Positions 51,141 through 59,945 of a DNA stretch of 64,000 bases are shown piece after piece. The first letter of the stretch is position 1. Each line of letters starts with the position of its first letter. Both the position numbers and the translations under genes were made by a program. A model generated the notes under the pieces. The model was given only the letters and a program-made list of their open reading frames with translations, was not told the DNA's origin and did no database searches. Source of the stretch: Psychrobacter sp. M13 (lineage in GTDB: Bacteria > Pseudomonadota > Gammaproteobacteria > Pseudomonadales > Moraxellaceae); NCBI RefSeq assembly GCF_030718935.1, contig NZ_CP132194.1, positions 2,914,001-2,978,000 on the forward strand, given 5' to 3'.

Positions 51141-52200
51141 ATACCAAAATCTACCGCTTAGCCTTCGATGGTAGCTATAGTCAGGCTATCAATTTAAAAC
51201 CAAAGAAGTTATCGACGGAATTATTCTACAAGATCTGAAGGACGGTAACATCGATGGCATCTCCGATCACCTGCAAGCGTTAATCCATGACGCCTCACAA
51301 GATGACCTGATAAAGCTAAAAGACTTATTTGCTCAAAGCGCTTTGGATAAGCAAGTAAAAACAGGGATCAAAAAAGATGACGAGCTATCCGCTAAATGGC
51401 GTGAAGGCAGCTATCCTTATGAGAACCGCTTGTCACGCAAGACCTATGAAAAGCAAAAGTATCATCTACGAGTAGAGCTACTAAAGCTGCAACGCTGGGT
51501 CCGTGAAACGGGACAAAAAGTAGTGATTGTCTTTGAAGGTCGTGATGCCGCGGGTAAAGGTGGTACGATTAAGCGCTTTATGGAGCATCTCAACCCTCGC
51601 GGTGCCAAGGTAGTTGCGCTAGAAAAATTATCTGAACAGGAGCTTGGGTAATGGTATTTTCAGCGTTATGTCCAGCATCTACCAACGCAAGGCGAGTTCG
51701 TGCTTTTTGATCGCTCATGGTATAACCGAGCAGGCGTAGAGCGGGTAATGAACTTCTGTACTGATGAGCAGTATCAGACCTTTATGCGTCAGACTCTAGG
51801 CTTTGAGAAAAACCTGATCGACTCGGGTGTACATCTAATTAAGTTTTGGTTTTAGGTGAGCCGTGATGAACAGCGCCGCCGCTTTGCTCAATGTGAGGCT
51901 CATCCATTAACGCAATGGAAGCTGTCGCTTATCGATATGGCATCATTCGACACGTGGGATGACTATACGTTGGCTAAAGAGACGATGTTTTATAACACCG
52001 ATCACGCTGAGTCGCCTTGGATCGTGATTAAGTCCAACTGCAAAAAGCGCGCGCGACTAAATGCTATGCGCTATGTACTCAACAAGCTACCATATGACAA
52101 TAAAGACAAAGAGCAAATCGGCTATGTTGATCCGTTGATTGTCGGTCGTACTGGCGCTCTGTATGAGCTGGGTGGAAAAAACGAGCTAGCAGTGGTTTAA
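51141..52200 (+). pseudogene. Decayed polyphosphate kinase 2 gene (ppk2)
   Basis: Read in one frame, the region gives a near-complete PPK2 with Walker [37 protein letters not shown] and VDPLIVGRT. It is broken by TAA at 51649-51651 (probably a Gln codon, CAA) and TAG at 51853-51855 (probably Ser TCG, in KFWF-stop-VSRDEQ). Upstream, frame A reads RLAFDGSYSQAINLKPK and frame B continues EVIDGIILQDLKDG, so one base was lost near 51205. The N-terminal end before 51141 is not recognisable. PPK2 enzymes phosphorylate nucleotides with polyphosphate. No start codon or ribosome binding site remains, so the gene is inactive. Confidence 0.88.
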
Positions 52201-52259
52201 ATTATTACAGTATTTAGACTAGCATCGATACCGCTACTCTAAGCGGCCTTATTCTATCC

Positions 52260-52291
52260 AAGCCATCCAATTACGATCGGGTGGCTTTTTT
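52260..52291 (+). terminator. Intrinsic terminator of ppk2
   Basis: aagccatcc pairs with gggtggctt (one G-U) around attacgatc-like loop, followed by T6. It survives although the gene upstream is broken. Confidence 0.7.
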
Positions 52292-52347
52292 GTGCGCGGT
52301 GATGGCTTTTATGCTTACATTTACTTTCTTAAATTAGATAATATATT

Positions 52348-52406
52348 TTTATATAACGATAAACTATGTATCGTTATATAAATCATATCGGTTGGCATGC
52401 TATAAT
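52348..52406 (+). promoter_or_regulatory. Operator-like inverted repeat and extended -10 promoter of the BenE gene
   Basis: Perfect 14-bp arms (tttatataacgata at 52348-52361; tatcgttatataaa at 52369-52382) around a 7-nt centre. Just downstream is tgctataat, an extended -10 (TATAAT at 52401-52406). The right arm falls where the -35 should be, so a repressor on the repeat would block RNA polymerase. Confidence 0.65.
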
Positions 52407-52536
52407 ATTATATTGATTTTCGTGGGAAAAATTCTGTTGTCTGATAGTGATTTGTACGAGAAGTGACTGTCAAACGATTTCAGGTTTACTCTCAAGATAA
52501 TCAGTTGATAATATTATAGAGTTTGTAGGAACGTAG

Positions 52537-53733
52537 ATGGTAACTGTAATACAAGATTTAAAAAAAGACTGGTCACTTTCAGCATCTGTTGCTGGTTTTT
52601 TAGCCGTACTCATTGCTTATGCTGGACCGTTAGTGATTTTTTTTCAAGCAGCACAAGCGGCGCAAGTATCAGAGGCGATGATGGCGTCTTGGATTTGGGG
52701 GATATCGATAGGCGCAGCGATACCGAGTATTTACCTCTCTATCAAATATAAAGCACCGATAGTAAACGCTTGGTCTGTGCCAGGAACGGTTTTACTCGTG
52801 ACCTTATTTCCACAGATGAGTATTAATGAGGCCGTTGCTGGTTATATTATTTCAGCCATTGTCATTTTCATTGTCGGCGTGACGGGTTATTTTGATAAAA
52901 TTCTAAAGTGGATCCCTAACAGTATCGCCGCAGGTATGATGGCAGGCATACTATTTCAATTCGGTTTGGCATTGTTCGTTGCCACTGACACTATGCCAGT
53001 TATCATTTTTAGTATGTTGGGTTGTTATCTATTAGCCAAACGCCTGTCACCGCGCTATACGATGATTTGGGTATTGTTGTGTGGCATTATCTTAAGCTTA
53101 GTATTTGGCAAGATGAATCCTGTTAATGTCAATTTTACAATGACGGTTCCTGTTTTTATTTCGCCAGAATGGTCATGGAACTCAACGTTTAACCTTGCTG
53201 TTCCCCTTATCCTTGTCAGTTTGACAGGGCAGTTTTTACCTGGGATGGCGATCTTGAATTTAAGTGGTTATGACACGCCAGCGAAACCTATTGTTATGGG
53301 CTCTAGCCTTGCTTCATTAGCCGTTGCTTTTATAGGCGGTATTACCATTACGCTAGCCGCGATAACTGCTGCACTATGTACGGGAAAAGATGCGCACGAG
53401 CTCAAAGAAAAGCGCTATATCGCTGGTGTCGCTAATGGTGTTTTTTACTTATTAGGCGGGGTATTTGCTGGTAGCATTGTACTGGTATTTAGCTTATTGC
53501 CTAAAGAGCTGATCGCCGCTCTAGCTGGTTTGGCACTGATAGGTGCTATCTCAGCCAATATTACTGTGGCTATGAAAGATGAGAGCCAAAGAGAACCGGC
53601 ATTGATTACCTTTTTGGCAACAGCCTCTGGTATGCAGTTTTTGGGATTAAGTTCAGTTTTTTGGGGCCTTTGTATCGGTATCGTTGCTCATTACCTATTA
53701 ACTAAAAAAATCCCTCAGCCAATTAATGTATAA
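52537..53733 (+). CDS. BenE-family benzoate/H+ symporter-like permease
   Basis: 398 aa, about 12 hydrophobic segments. LSASVAGFLAVLIAYAGPLV and PIVNAWSVPGTVLLVTLFPQ match the BenE family (related to NCS2/SulP). Known: BenE takes up benzoate in Acinetobacter and Pseudomonas; here no catabolic genes are adjacent, so the substrate may differ. The start ATG at 52537 has a GGAAC site. Likely controlled by the inverted repeat upstream. Confidence 0.85.
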   Translation: MVTVIQDLKKDWSLSASVAGFLAVLIAYAGPLVIFFQAAQAAQVSEAMMASWIWGISIGAAIPSIYLSIKYKAPIVNAWSVPGTVLLVTLFPQMSINEAVAGYIISAIVIFIVGVTGYFDKILKWIPNSIAAGMMAGILFQFGLALFVATDTMPVIIFSMLGCYLLAKRLSPRYTMIWVLLCGIILSLVFGKMNPVNVNFTMTVPVFISPEWSWNSTFNLAVPLILVSLTGQFLPGMAILNLSGYDTPAKPIVMGSSLASLAVAFIGGITITLAAITAALCTGKDAHELKEKRYIAGVANGVFYLLGGVFAGSIVLVFSLLPKELIAALAGLALIGAISANITVAMKDESQREPALITFLATASGMQFLGLSSVFWGLCIGIVAHYLLTKKIPQPINV

Positions 53734-53845
53734 CTGAATTAATAGTTATAGTAGATTAATAATGACAAGGATGTTATTGCTTCAAAATTCGATTATAGTT
53801 ATTGTTTATAATAATAACTTTCAACATTCAAATAGGGATCGAACT

Positions 53846-54553
53846 ATGCAAAACTTAGGATTAGGGATAATAGCAGGGCTTGGCCTGAGCCTGAGCGCTT
53901 GTGTCACCATTAACGGTGCACCGATGGGCACTACAGATAACACGACTATAGTCACCCAATACCCAATTGAAGCCACGATGCTCGACATCTATACCAAAGC
54001 GCGTAGTGCAAAACTAATGGCAATAGTCGAGGGTCAAACCGTAACGGCAGATATCAAAGTCACGCCCAAAGGGGCTATGCTGTTCAATGGTAAGTCTGTG
54101 CAAGGTGGCGAAATCAGCACTATTAGCACTCTATCGGGTCAAGTGACCAATCAAGCCGTTGCTACTAACTACTTTACGTTGAATCCGCTAGTATTCCACG
54201 GCTTTACGGACAACACAGGTATATACTCAGTATCGAATCAAACCTCCAGCATCCCCAAGAGCGCGCGCGTTGGCGAGTCTAGCAGTTTTGTCACTGATAC
54301 GGTCTATACCGATCAAACGATGAGCCGCCAATTGGGCATTTATGAGCAGACATGGTCACTGACTCAAGATAGCAATAAAACCGCATGGTTCTGTATAGGC
54401 ACCTCTGGTAATCTACTGATCAATAATGACCCTGATAGTGCATCGACAGAATGCTATAACATTAATGCTCAAGGTGATATCTTGGCTAGCAAAGTAGTTA
54501 TTACACAGCCTGCTGAAAATGGTAACGGTACGATTGAACTGATGAGCCAGTAG
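53846..54553 (+). CDS. Hypothetical lipoprotein, 235 aa
   Basis: Start at 53846, chosen for the AGGGA site 7 nt upstream and because it puts a lipoprotein signal peptide directly at the N-terminus (MQNLGLGIIAGLGLSLSACV, lipobox LSAC). The frame extends to 53762 without a signal. The mature region has repeated beta-like stretches (VTADIKVTPKGAMLFNGKSV) and LGIYEQTWSLTQDSN. No domain is recognised. The Ser at +2 after the Cys is not Asp, so outer membrane sorting is expected. Confidence 0.72.
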   Translation: MQNLGLGIIAGLGLSLSACVTINGAPMGTTDNTTIVTQYPIEATMLDIYTKARSAKLMAIVEGQTVTADIKVTPKGAMLFNGKSVQGGEISTISTLSGQVTNQAVATNYFTLNPLVFHGFTDNTGIYSVSNQTSSIPKSARVGESSSFVTDTVYTDQTMSRQLGIYEQTWSLTQDSNKTAWFCIGTSGNLLINNDPDSASTECYNINAQGDILASKVVITQPAENGNGTIELMSQ

Positions 54554-54652
54554 GTTTTACTAACTTGCCTAATAACTTGACAATAGCTTTACTGAATTCT
54601 TTAGTGGGGTTTGCAATACTAGTAACTCGTTTATTATAAAAAGGAATTTATT

Positions 54653-54784
54653 ATGGTATTGACTACAAAAGCTTTTATTCACTATGCTAATGATAATAGC
54701 TGCAGTTGCCCAAAATGCGATTGTAAAAATTCAGCCACTTGCAAGAGCTGCAATTGCTGTACAAACTGCTGCCAGTGCAATTGA
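54653..54784 (+). CDS. Cysteine-rich 43-aa peptide (metallothionein-like)
   Basis: ATG at 54653 with an AAAAGGA site 7-8 nt upstream. The first 16 residues (MVLTTKAFIHYANDNS) lack cysteine. The last 27 hold 11: CSCPKCDCKNSATCKSCN (54701 on) then CCTNCCQC. Pattern: CxCxxCxC, five residues, CxxCxCCxxCCxC. Lengths and spacing are those of a metallothionein, but I cannot place it in a known family (SmtA/PmtA types also have aromatic and His residues in the core). No signal peptide. Single gene, own terminator; a lipoprotein precedes. A ribosomally made, modified peptide is a second option, with no modification enzyme nearby. Confidence 0.75.
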   Translation: MVLTTKAFIHYANDNSCSCPKCDCKNSATCKSCNCCTNCCQCN

Positions 54785-54826
54785 TTGTCAACGCCACTAA
54801 TGAACAGTATAAATTAGTAAAATAAT

Positions 54827-54865
54827 CAGTGTCCTAAAGTTATATTTAGGGCGCTGTTTTTTATT
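54827..54865 (+). terminator. Intrinsic terminator after the Cys-rich peptide gene
   Basis: A 12-bp stem (cagtgtcctaaa / tttagggcgctg with two G-U pairs), 6-nt loop, T run. Confidence 0.75.
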
Positions 54866-54937
54866 GAGAATAAAACTACTTAGTCCTGCAACGTTATCTA
54901 CCTAGACCCCTCTCTCCTATTTCTGATGGCCTTATAA

Positions 54938-56140
54938 ATGCGCACTGATTACTCCAAATCAAATACTCAGACATCAGCGCTTAGCTCATTATGGCCTATA
55001 CTAGTCATAGCGGCGCTCGCATTGACCCTGCGCCCGACTTTGACATCTACTGGCCCGTTACTGGATGAGATTCGACTTAGCACAGGGATTGGCTTGCAGA
55101 CTGCCTCGCTACTGGTAGTGCTGCCTATGCTGTGTATGGGCATCTATCCGCTACTACTGCCTTGGCTAGGTAAAAGCTTAAGTGAGAGCACTTGGATAAT
55201 AGGCGGATTGATCGCCATTGCTTTATCAGGGTTATGGCGACTAGGGCTAACTTCAAGTGAGGCGTTGATTTTCAGTACGTTGTTAGGCGGTATTGGTATC
55301 GCCATTGTACAGTCGATGGCACCCGGCGTGGTCAAGCGCTGGTATCCTCAGCGTGTACCACTAACGATGGGGATTTATTCCGCCTTTTTGATGGCAGGCG
55401 GCGGTATTGCAGCGACCTTTAGCCCGTCAATCGCTCAGCATTATGGTAGCTGGCAGGCAGGTCTTGGTATATGGTTAATATTGCCCGTTATTGCCTTATT
55501 GATGTGGTGGTTTAGACCAGCTGAAGTGACTCAGACCGAACAAGGTAGCGTGTCGGTTAACTTTTTTAAGAATCGCCGTGCGTGGCTACTCGCCATCTAT
55601 TTTGGCCTCGCCAATGCAGGCTACGCTTGTATGATTGCTTTTTTGCCGACTTATGCTCGTGGTCTAGGGTGGAGCGCTCAAAGTAGCGGTGAGCTGATCG
55701 GCATTATGACCATATTTCAGGTGATAGGCGCACTAGGCGCTCCTGCGCTCTCAAACAGTCGGCTAGATCGCAGGCCTTGGTTATTCTTCGCCGTCGGTAT
55801 TCAGCTTTTAGGCTTTGCAGGATTAATCCTGATGCCTGAGTCACTATTATTGCTGTGGACAGCTCTGATAGGTGCAGGCCTTGGCGCTTGTTTTTCGTTG
55901 ACACTAACGGTAGCACTTGATCATTTATCTGCACCAAACTTGGCGGGTGCACTGACTGCTTTTGTGCAAGGTATTGGTTTTATTATTACTGCGATTGTCC
56001 CCTACTTTGCAGTCTCACTACATGAATGGCAAGGCGGTTTCCAGATTATTTGGGTCATGCTTATTTTGACGTTAATAGGCATGTTAGCGGTCACTATAAG
56101 GTTTAATCCTGACAGTTATGCTGCAACTATGGACTATTAA
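54938..56140 (+). CDS. MFS transporter, CynX/NimT-like
   Basis: 400 aa with 12 hydrophobic segments. LALTLRPTLTSTGPLLDEIR and PMLCMGIYPLLLPWLGKSLS are features of the CynX/NimT branch (cyanate or nitroimidazole-linked transporters). GVVKRWYPQRVPLTMGIYSA fits the cytoplasmic loop between TM4 and TM5. Substrate unknown. ATG at 54938 without a strong site. Single gene. Confidence 0.85.
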   Translation: MRTDYSKSNTQTSALSSLWPILVIAALALTLRPTLTSTGPLLDEIRLSTGIGLQTASLLVVLPMLCMGIYPLLLPWLGKSLSESTWIIGGLIAIALSGLWRLGLTSSEALIFSTLLGGIGIAIVQSMAPGVVKRWYPQRVPLTMGIYSAFLMAGGGIAATFSPSIAQHYGSWQAGLGIWLILPVIALLMWWFRPAEVTQTEQGSVSVNFFKNRRAWLLAIYFGLANAGYACMIAFLPTYARGLGWSAQSSGELIGIMTIFQVIGALGAPALSNSRLDRRPWLFFAVGIQLLGFAGLILMPESLLLLWTALIGAGLGACFSLTLTVALDHLSAPNLAGALTAFVQGIGFIITAIVPYFAVSLHEWQGGFQIIWVMLILTLIGMLAVTIRFNPDSYAATMDY

Positions 56141-56174
56141 CATTCTTTAGACAACTACTTATTTTGAAGCTAAT

Positions 56175-56267
56175 ATGCAAACTCTACCTACATTAACCGG
56201 TGCAATGGCGCAAAATATAGTTAATACCGCTGTCATTACTCAAGCAGGCCTAAAAGCTTTGGAATAA
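56175..56267 (+). pseudogene. Possible 30-aa remnant
   Basis: An open frame reading MQTLPTLTGAMAQNIVNTAV then ITQAGLKALE lies in the 193-bp gap after the MFS gene. It looks like a protein fragment (no ribosome binding site, no fold) and might be the tail of a lost gene. Low confidence. Confidence 0.25.
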
Positions 56268-56333
56268 AGGCTTATGGCGCTCAAAACAGTTTTCGCTTAA
56301 AGCAATTACGCTCAACACAATAAAAGGTAGCCG

Positions 56334-57119
56334 ATGTTACTTAAAGTCTTACGTACCTTACTCACCATTAGCGGCTTAGTTTTTATTATAGACTGCGTCA
56401 TCTTGATTGCTGTTGACAAAATTAATTTCAGTACCGTAGTGCCACTTTTAATAGGTCTTATCTTTATCGCTCATGGACTGTTTTGGCATACTATTCGCAA
56501 TTTTGTGATTCAAAGCACTTGGCTCAATATCAGCTGGCACGCGCTATGGATTTTGTTTGGATTATGGCTAGTGAGTTTTGGCGTATTTATAGGGTCTTTG
56601 CAACAGCAGATTAAGCTGAGTAAGCAAGTTACACCGCCCGTTGCCGCTGTCATTATATTAGGATCAGGCACAGTCGGTGGTCAGCCAACGCCAACGCTCG
56701 CCGCCCGATTAGATAGAGCTGTACCTGTTATCAAATCACAACCGCAAGCTGTCGTTATTACCAGTGGTGGGGTGGGCTTTGGGCGCACGCGTAGTGAAGC
56801 CGATATTATGGCGACTTATCTTTATGAGACTCACGGCATACCTTTAGCGCGAGTGACGCAAGAAGGCGAGAGCACCAGCACAGAGGAGAATCTAATCAAT
56901 AGCCAAGCTATTTTAGCAGCTCAATCAGTCAGTCTAAATGAGCCTATCGCTATCGTCACCAGCGATTTTCATACGATCCGCTCAGCAGCTATTGCCCGTC
57001 ACCAAGGCTATAAGCAGCCAATATTACTAGCCAGCCCCACCCCATTGTCCGTCCGTTATAACGCTTGGTTTCGAGAGTATTTTGCTTTTGTTAGTGGCTG
57101 GCTATTAAATGAATATTAA
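56334..57119 (+). CDS. YdcF/SanA/ElyC-family membrane protein (DUF218)
   Basis: 261 aa. Three hydrophobic segments (about 7-28, 32-50, 64-87) then a soluble DUF218 domain with AAVIILGSGTVGGQPTPTLA, VITSGGVGFGRTRSEADIMA, ESTSTEENLINSQAI and AIVTSDFHTIRSAAIARHQG. Known: the family includes SanA, YdcF and ElyC; ElyC is linked to envelope biogenesis. The start has AAAGGTAGCCG upstream. It ends 5 bp from the UvrA paralogue (convergent). Confidence 0.87.
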   Translation: MLLKVLRTLLTISGLVFIIDCVILIAVDKINFSTVVPLLIGLIFIAHGLFWHTIRNFVIQSTWLNISWHALWILFGLWLVSFGVFIGSLQQQIKLSKQVTPPVAAVIILGSGTVGGQPTPTLAARLDRAVPVIKSQPQAVVITSGGVGFGRTRSEADIMATYLYETHGIPLARVTQEGESTSTEENLINSQAILAAQSVSLNEPIAIVTSDFHTIRSAAIARHQGYKQPILLASPTPLSVRYNAWFREYFAFVSGWLLNEY

Positions 57120-57124
57120 AAGGG

Positions 57125-59716
57125 TTAAGACTCACACTCTACCAATAAAAACGGGGCAGTTTTACTGATCTCAGAGCAAGCCACTTGTTTAGGCACACCT
57201 TGAGCGACAATATGTCCACCCGCGTCTCCTGCGCCAGGGCCGATATCCATAATCCAGTCGCTATTGCTAGCCACTTGCATATCATGCTCGACCATAATAA
57301 CCGTGTTACCAGCGTCAACGAGTCCATTCAATTGCGCCATCAACATTGATACGTCTTTAGGGTGCAAGCCAGTGGTCGGTTCATCCAGCACATAAAGCGT
57401 ATCGCCACGCTGGCTGCGCTGTAATTCGGTAGCTAGTTTGATGCGTTGCGCTTCACCACCTGAGAGTTCAGTAGCTGGCTGACCTAATCTTAAGTAGCCT
57501 AGCCCAACTTGTAATAAAGCATCTAATGCTCGCAAAATAGATGGCTCATCAATGAAGAACTCACAGGCGCTCTCAACCGTAAGCGCCAGTACTTCAGCGA
57601 TATTTTTATCGCGATATGTGATTTCTAACGTGTCCTCATTATAGCGCTGGCCATGACAGACCTGGCAGGGGGAATAAACGCTAGGTAAAAACAGCAGCTC
57701 GACCATCACGAAGCCTAAGCCTTCACAATTAGGGCAGCGACCTTTGGTAGTATTAAATGAAAAGCGACCGACATTATAACGGCGTGCTTTGGCCTCGTCG
57801 GTGGCTGCAAACCGCTTACGCACATGATCAAACAATCCAGTATAAGTCGCTAAGTTAGAGCGCGGTGTACGCCCAATAGCCTTTTGATCGACAGTGACTA
57901 ATCGTTTTATATCATCCATGCCAGCGATGATTTGACCACCCGTTGGGGTCTCTAACTCTTGCTCTAATAAATCAGCTTCGCCCGTTGGCGCTTCTATGAC
58001 TGGTTTTTGTCCTAGTACCTCATAGACCAGCTCAACCAGCGCCTGACTCACCAAGCTCGATTTACCTGAACCGGATACCCCTGTTACGGTAGTCATCACC
58101 CCTAACGGGAACTCGACAGCTAACCCTTGCAAGTTATTGCGCTCAACCCCTGCGAGTTTTAGCCAAGCTATAGGCTGTCTCGGCGGACGTTGCGCGCGCT
58201 CAGTAATGCTTTTAGCAGTATTAAAAAGATACTGACCTGTATGTGACTGTTTAACTGTACGTAGTCCCTCGACAGGACCACTATAAATCACTTCGCCGCC
58301 ATGAGCTCCAGCATCGGGGCCAACGTCGACTATCCAATCAGCATGTCGAATAACACTGACATCGTGTTCGACTACAAATACCGAGTTGCCAGACACGATA
58401 AGCTCATCTAACGCGCCTAATAACGCTTGAGTATCAGCAGGATGCAGACCAGCGGAAGGCTCATCCAGTACATACACTACTCCAAACAGTTTCGAGCGAA
58501 TTTGAGTGGCTAAGCGCAAGCGTTGCAGCTCACCTGGCGATAAGGTCGGCGTAGTACGCTCAAGCGATAAGTAGCCCAATCCTAGCATCGTCAATGCCTC
58601 GACACGCGAGAGAATATCACTAGCAATACGCTGAGCGACAATGGCTTTTTCTCGATCTACAGTATCATCAGTTGGTTTAGCTTCGGCAGCAGCACGTAGC
58701 TTAAGCGCGACTTCGGTGAGTGTTAGTTGCGATAATTCACCGATATCCAGTCCAGCAAATTTGACCGATAGCGACGCTCGTTTTAGCTTTTTGCCATGAC
58801 ACTCTGGGCATACTGAGATTTGCATAAATTGAGACACCCGCTTTTTGGTGAGCGGGCTTTGAGTTGTTGCAAAAGAGTGCAGAATAAAGTTTTTGGCACT
58901 GGTAAAAGTGCCTTTATAATTAGGTTTTTCGTTACTGTCGATGGCCGCACGTACTTGCTCGATATTATATTCTGAATAGACAGGTACGGTTGGCGTCTCA
59001 TCAGTGAATAGTATCCAATCGCGAGTTGCTTTAGGCAGCTTATGCCAAGGTACATCGATATCGTAGCCTAAGGTAGTTAGAATACGGCTTAAGTTCTGAC
59101 CTTGCCACGCGGGTGGCCATGCAGCAATCGCTCTATCCCGAATGGTCTTAGCAGGATCAGGAACTAGCAGCTGCTCAGTGACTTCGAACACGCGGCCAAT
59201 ACCTGAACAAGTTGGACAAGCGCCCTCTGGAGTATTTGGCGAAAACGCATCAGCATACAAGATACCTTGACCAGCAGGATACTCACCCGCCCGTGAGTAC
59301 AGCATGCGCAGACCATTTGAGATCGTAGTTATACTACCGACTGATGAGCGTACCGAAGGCGTACCACGCTGTTGTTGTAGGGCGACCGCTGGCGGCAGCC
59401 CTTCTATCGCATCGACATCTGGCTCATCGACTTGATCTATCAAGCGCCTTGCATAAGGCGATACTGAATCTAGGTAGCGGCGTTGCGATTCGGCAAATAA
59501 AGTACCAAACGCTAGCGACGACTTGCCGGAACCAGAGATACCAGTGAATACTACTAATTTATCACGCGGCAAATCGATATCGACATTTTTTAGATTATGA
59601 ACGCGTGCGCCTCTTACTTGGATGCTGTGACCTGCTTGAATACTATGATCTGGATTATCTAGGGAGTTATTATCAATACGCTTATTGTTAGCACTTTTAT
59701 CATTAGTAGTGGCCAT
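57125..59716 (-). CDS. UvrA paralogue (UvrA2-type, short)
   Basis: 863 aa against about 940 for UvrA. Two ABC modules: Walker A GISGSGKSSLAFGTLFAESQ and GVSGSGKSSLVSQALVELVY; signatures LSPGELQRLRLA and LSGGEAQRIKLA; zinc knuckles CPTCSGIGRVFEV, CPECHGKK, CPNCEGLG and CQVCHG. Between the N-terminal Walker A and the first signature there is less sequence than in UvrA, which fits loss of the UvrB-binding region as in UvrA2/DrrC-like proteins. Known: UvrA2 proteins assist tolerance of DNA-binding drugs. An Asn/Asp-rich 30-residue N-terminus precedes the fold. Confidence 0.85.
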   Translation of the reverse strand: MATTNDKSANNKRIDNNSLDNPDHSIQAGHSIQVRGARVHNLKNVDIDLPRDKLVVFTGISGSGKSSLAFGTLFAESQRRYLDSVSPYARRLIDQVDEPDVDAIEGLPPAVALQQQRGTPSVRSSVGSITTISNGLRMLYSRAGEYPAGQGILYADAFSPNTPEGACPTCSGIGRVFEVTEQLLVPDPAKTIRDRAIAAWPPAWQGQNLSRILTTLGYDIDVPWHKLPKATRDWILFTDETPTVPVYSEYNIEQVRAAIDSNEKPNYKGTFTSAKNFILHSFATTQSPLTKKRVSQFMQISVCPECHGKKLKRASLSVKFAGLDIGELSQLTLTEVALKLRAAAEAKPTDDTVDREKAIVAQRIASDILSRVEALTMLGLGYLSLERTTPTLSPGELQRLRLATQIRSKLFGVVYVLDEPSAGLHPADTQALLGALDELIVSGNSVFVVEHDVSVIRHADWIVDVGPDAGAHGGEVIYSGPVEGLRTVKQSHTGQYLFNTAKSITERAQRPPRQPIAWLKLAGVERNNLQGLAVEFPLGVMTTVTGVSGSGKSSLVSQALVELVYEVLGQKPVIEAPTGEADLLEQELETPTGGQIIAGMDDIKRLVTVDQKAIGRTPRSNLATYTGLFDHVRKRFAATDEAKARRYNVGRFSFNTTKGRCPNCEGLGFVMVELLFLPSVYSPCQVCHGQRYNEDTLEITYRDKNIAEVLALTVESACEFFIDEPSILRALDALLQVGLGYLRLGQPATELSGGEAQRIKLATELQRSQRGDTLYVLDEPTTGLHPKDVSMLMAQLNGLVDAGNTVIMVEHDMQVASNSDWIMDIGPGAGDAGGHIVAQGVPKQVACSEISKTAPFLLVECES

Positions 59717-59945
59717 AAAAAGGCTGTTCCTATTTTTGTATGTTTTAGTTTTGATGTGTTTTAATTGTATTTTTCAAAGAAATTTTTGAGGAATTTATAG
59801 AGAAGCGTTTATCGCTCGAAGTTAAGTAACTTGAAGCTGTATAAATAATAGAAGGGAATGAAGATAATCTTAACATTTTGCTGTACTGGTATAGATAACA
59901 CCTTACTGACACAGTACGCATTACTTACATAGCTTTACTCGCTCA

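Larger units (their letters stand above)
52201..52536. other. Intergenic region between the ppk2 pseudogene and the BenE gene
   Basis: 336 bp. It carries the ppk2 terminator (52260-52291) and the promoter/operator of the BenE gene (52348-52406). Nothing else is seen. Confidence 0.6.

Noticed and set aside
51649..51855. Programmed stop-codon read-through or recoding in ppk2
   Set aside because: Two different stop codons (TAA and TAG) at unrelated positions, plus a frame change upstream and no start region, fit simple decay better than recoding.
54653..54784. SCIFF/ranthipeptide-type RiPP precursor for the Cys-rich peptide
   Set aside because: SCIFF peptides have six Cys and a radical SAM enzyme next door; neither the pattern nor such an enzyme is present. 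Kept only as a weak alternative to a metallothionein.
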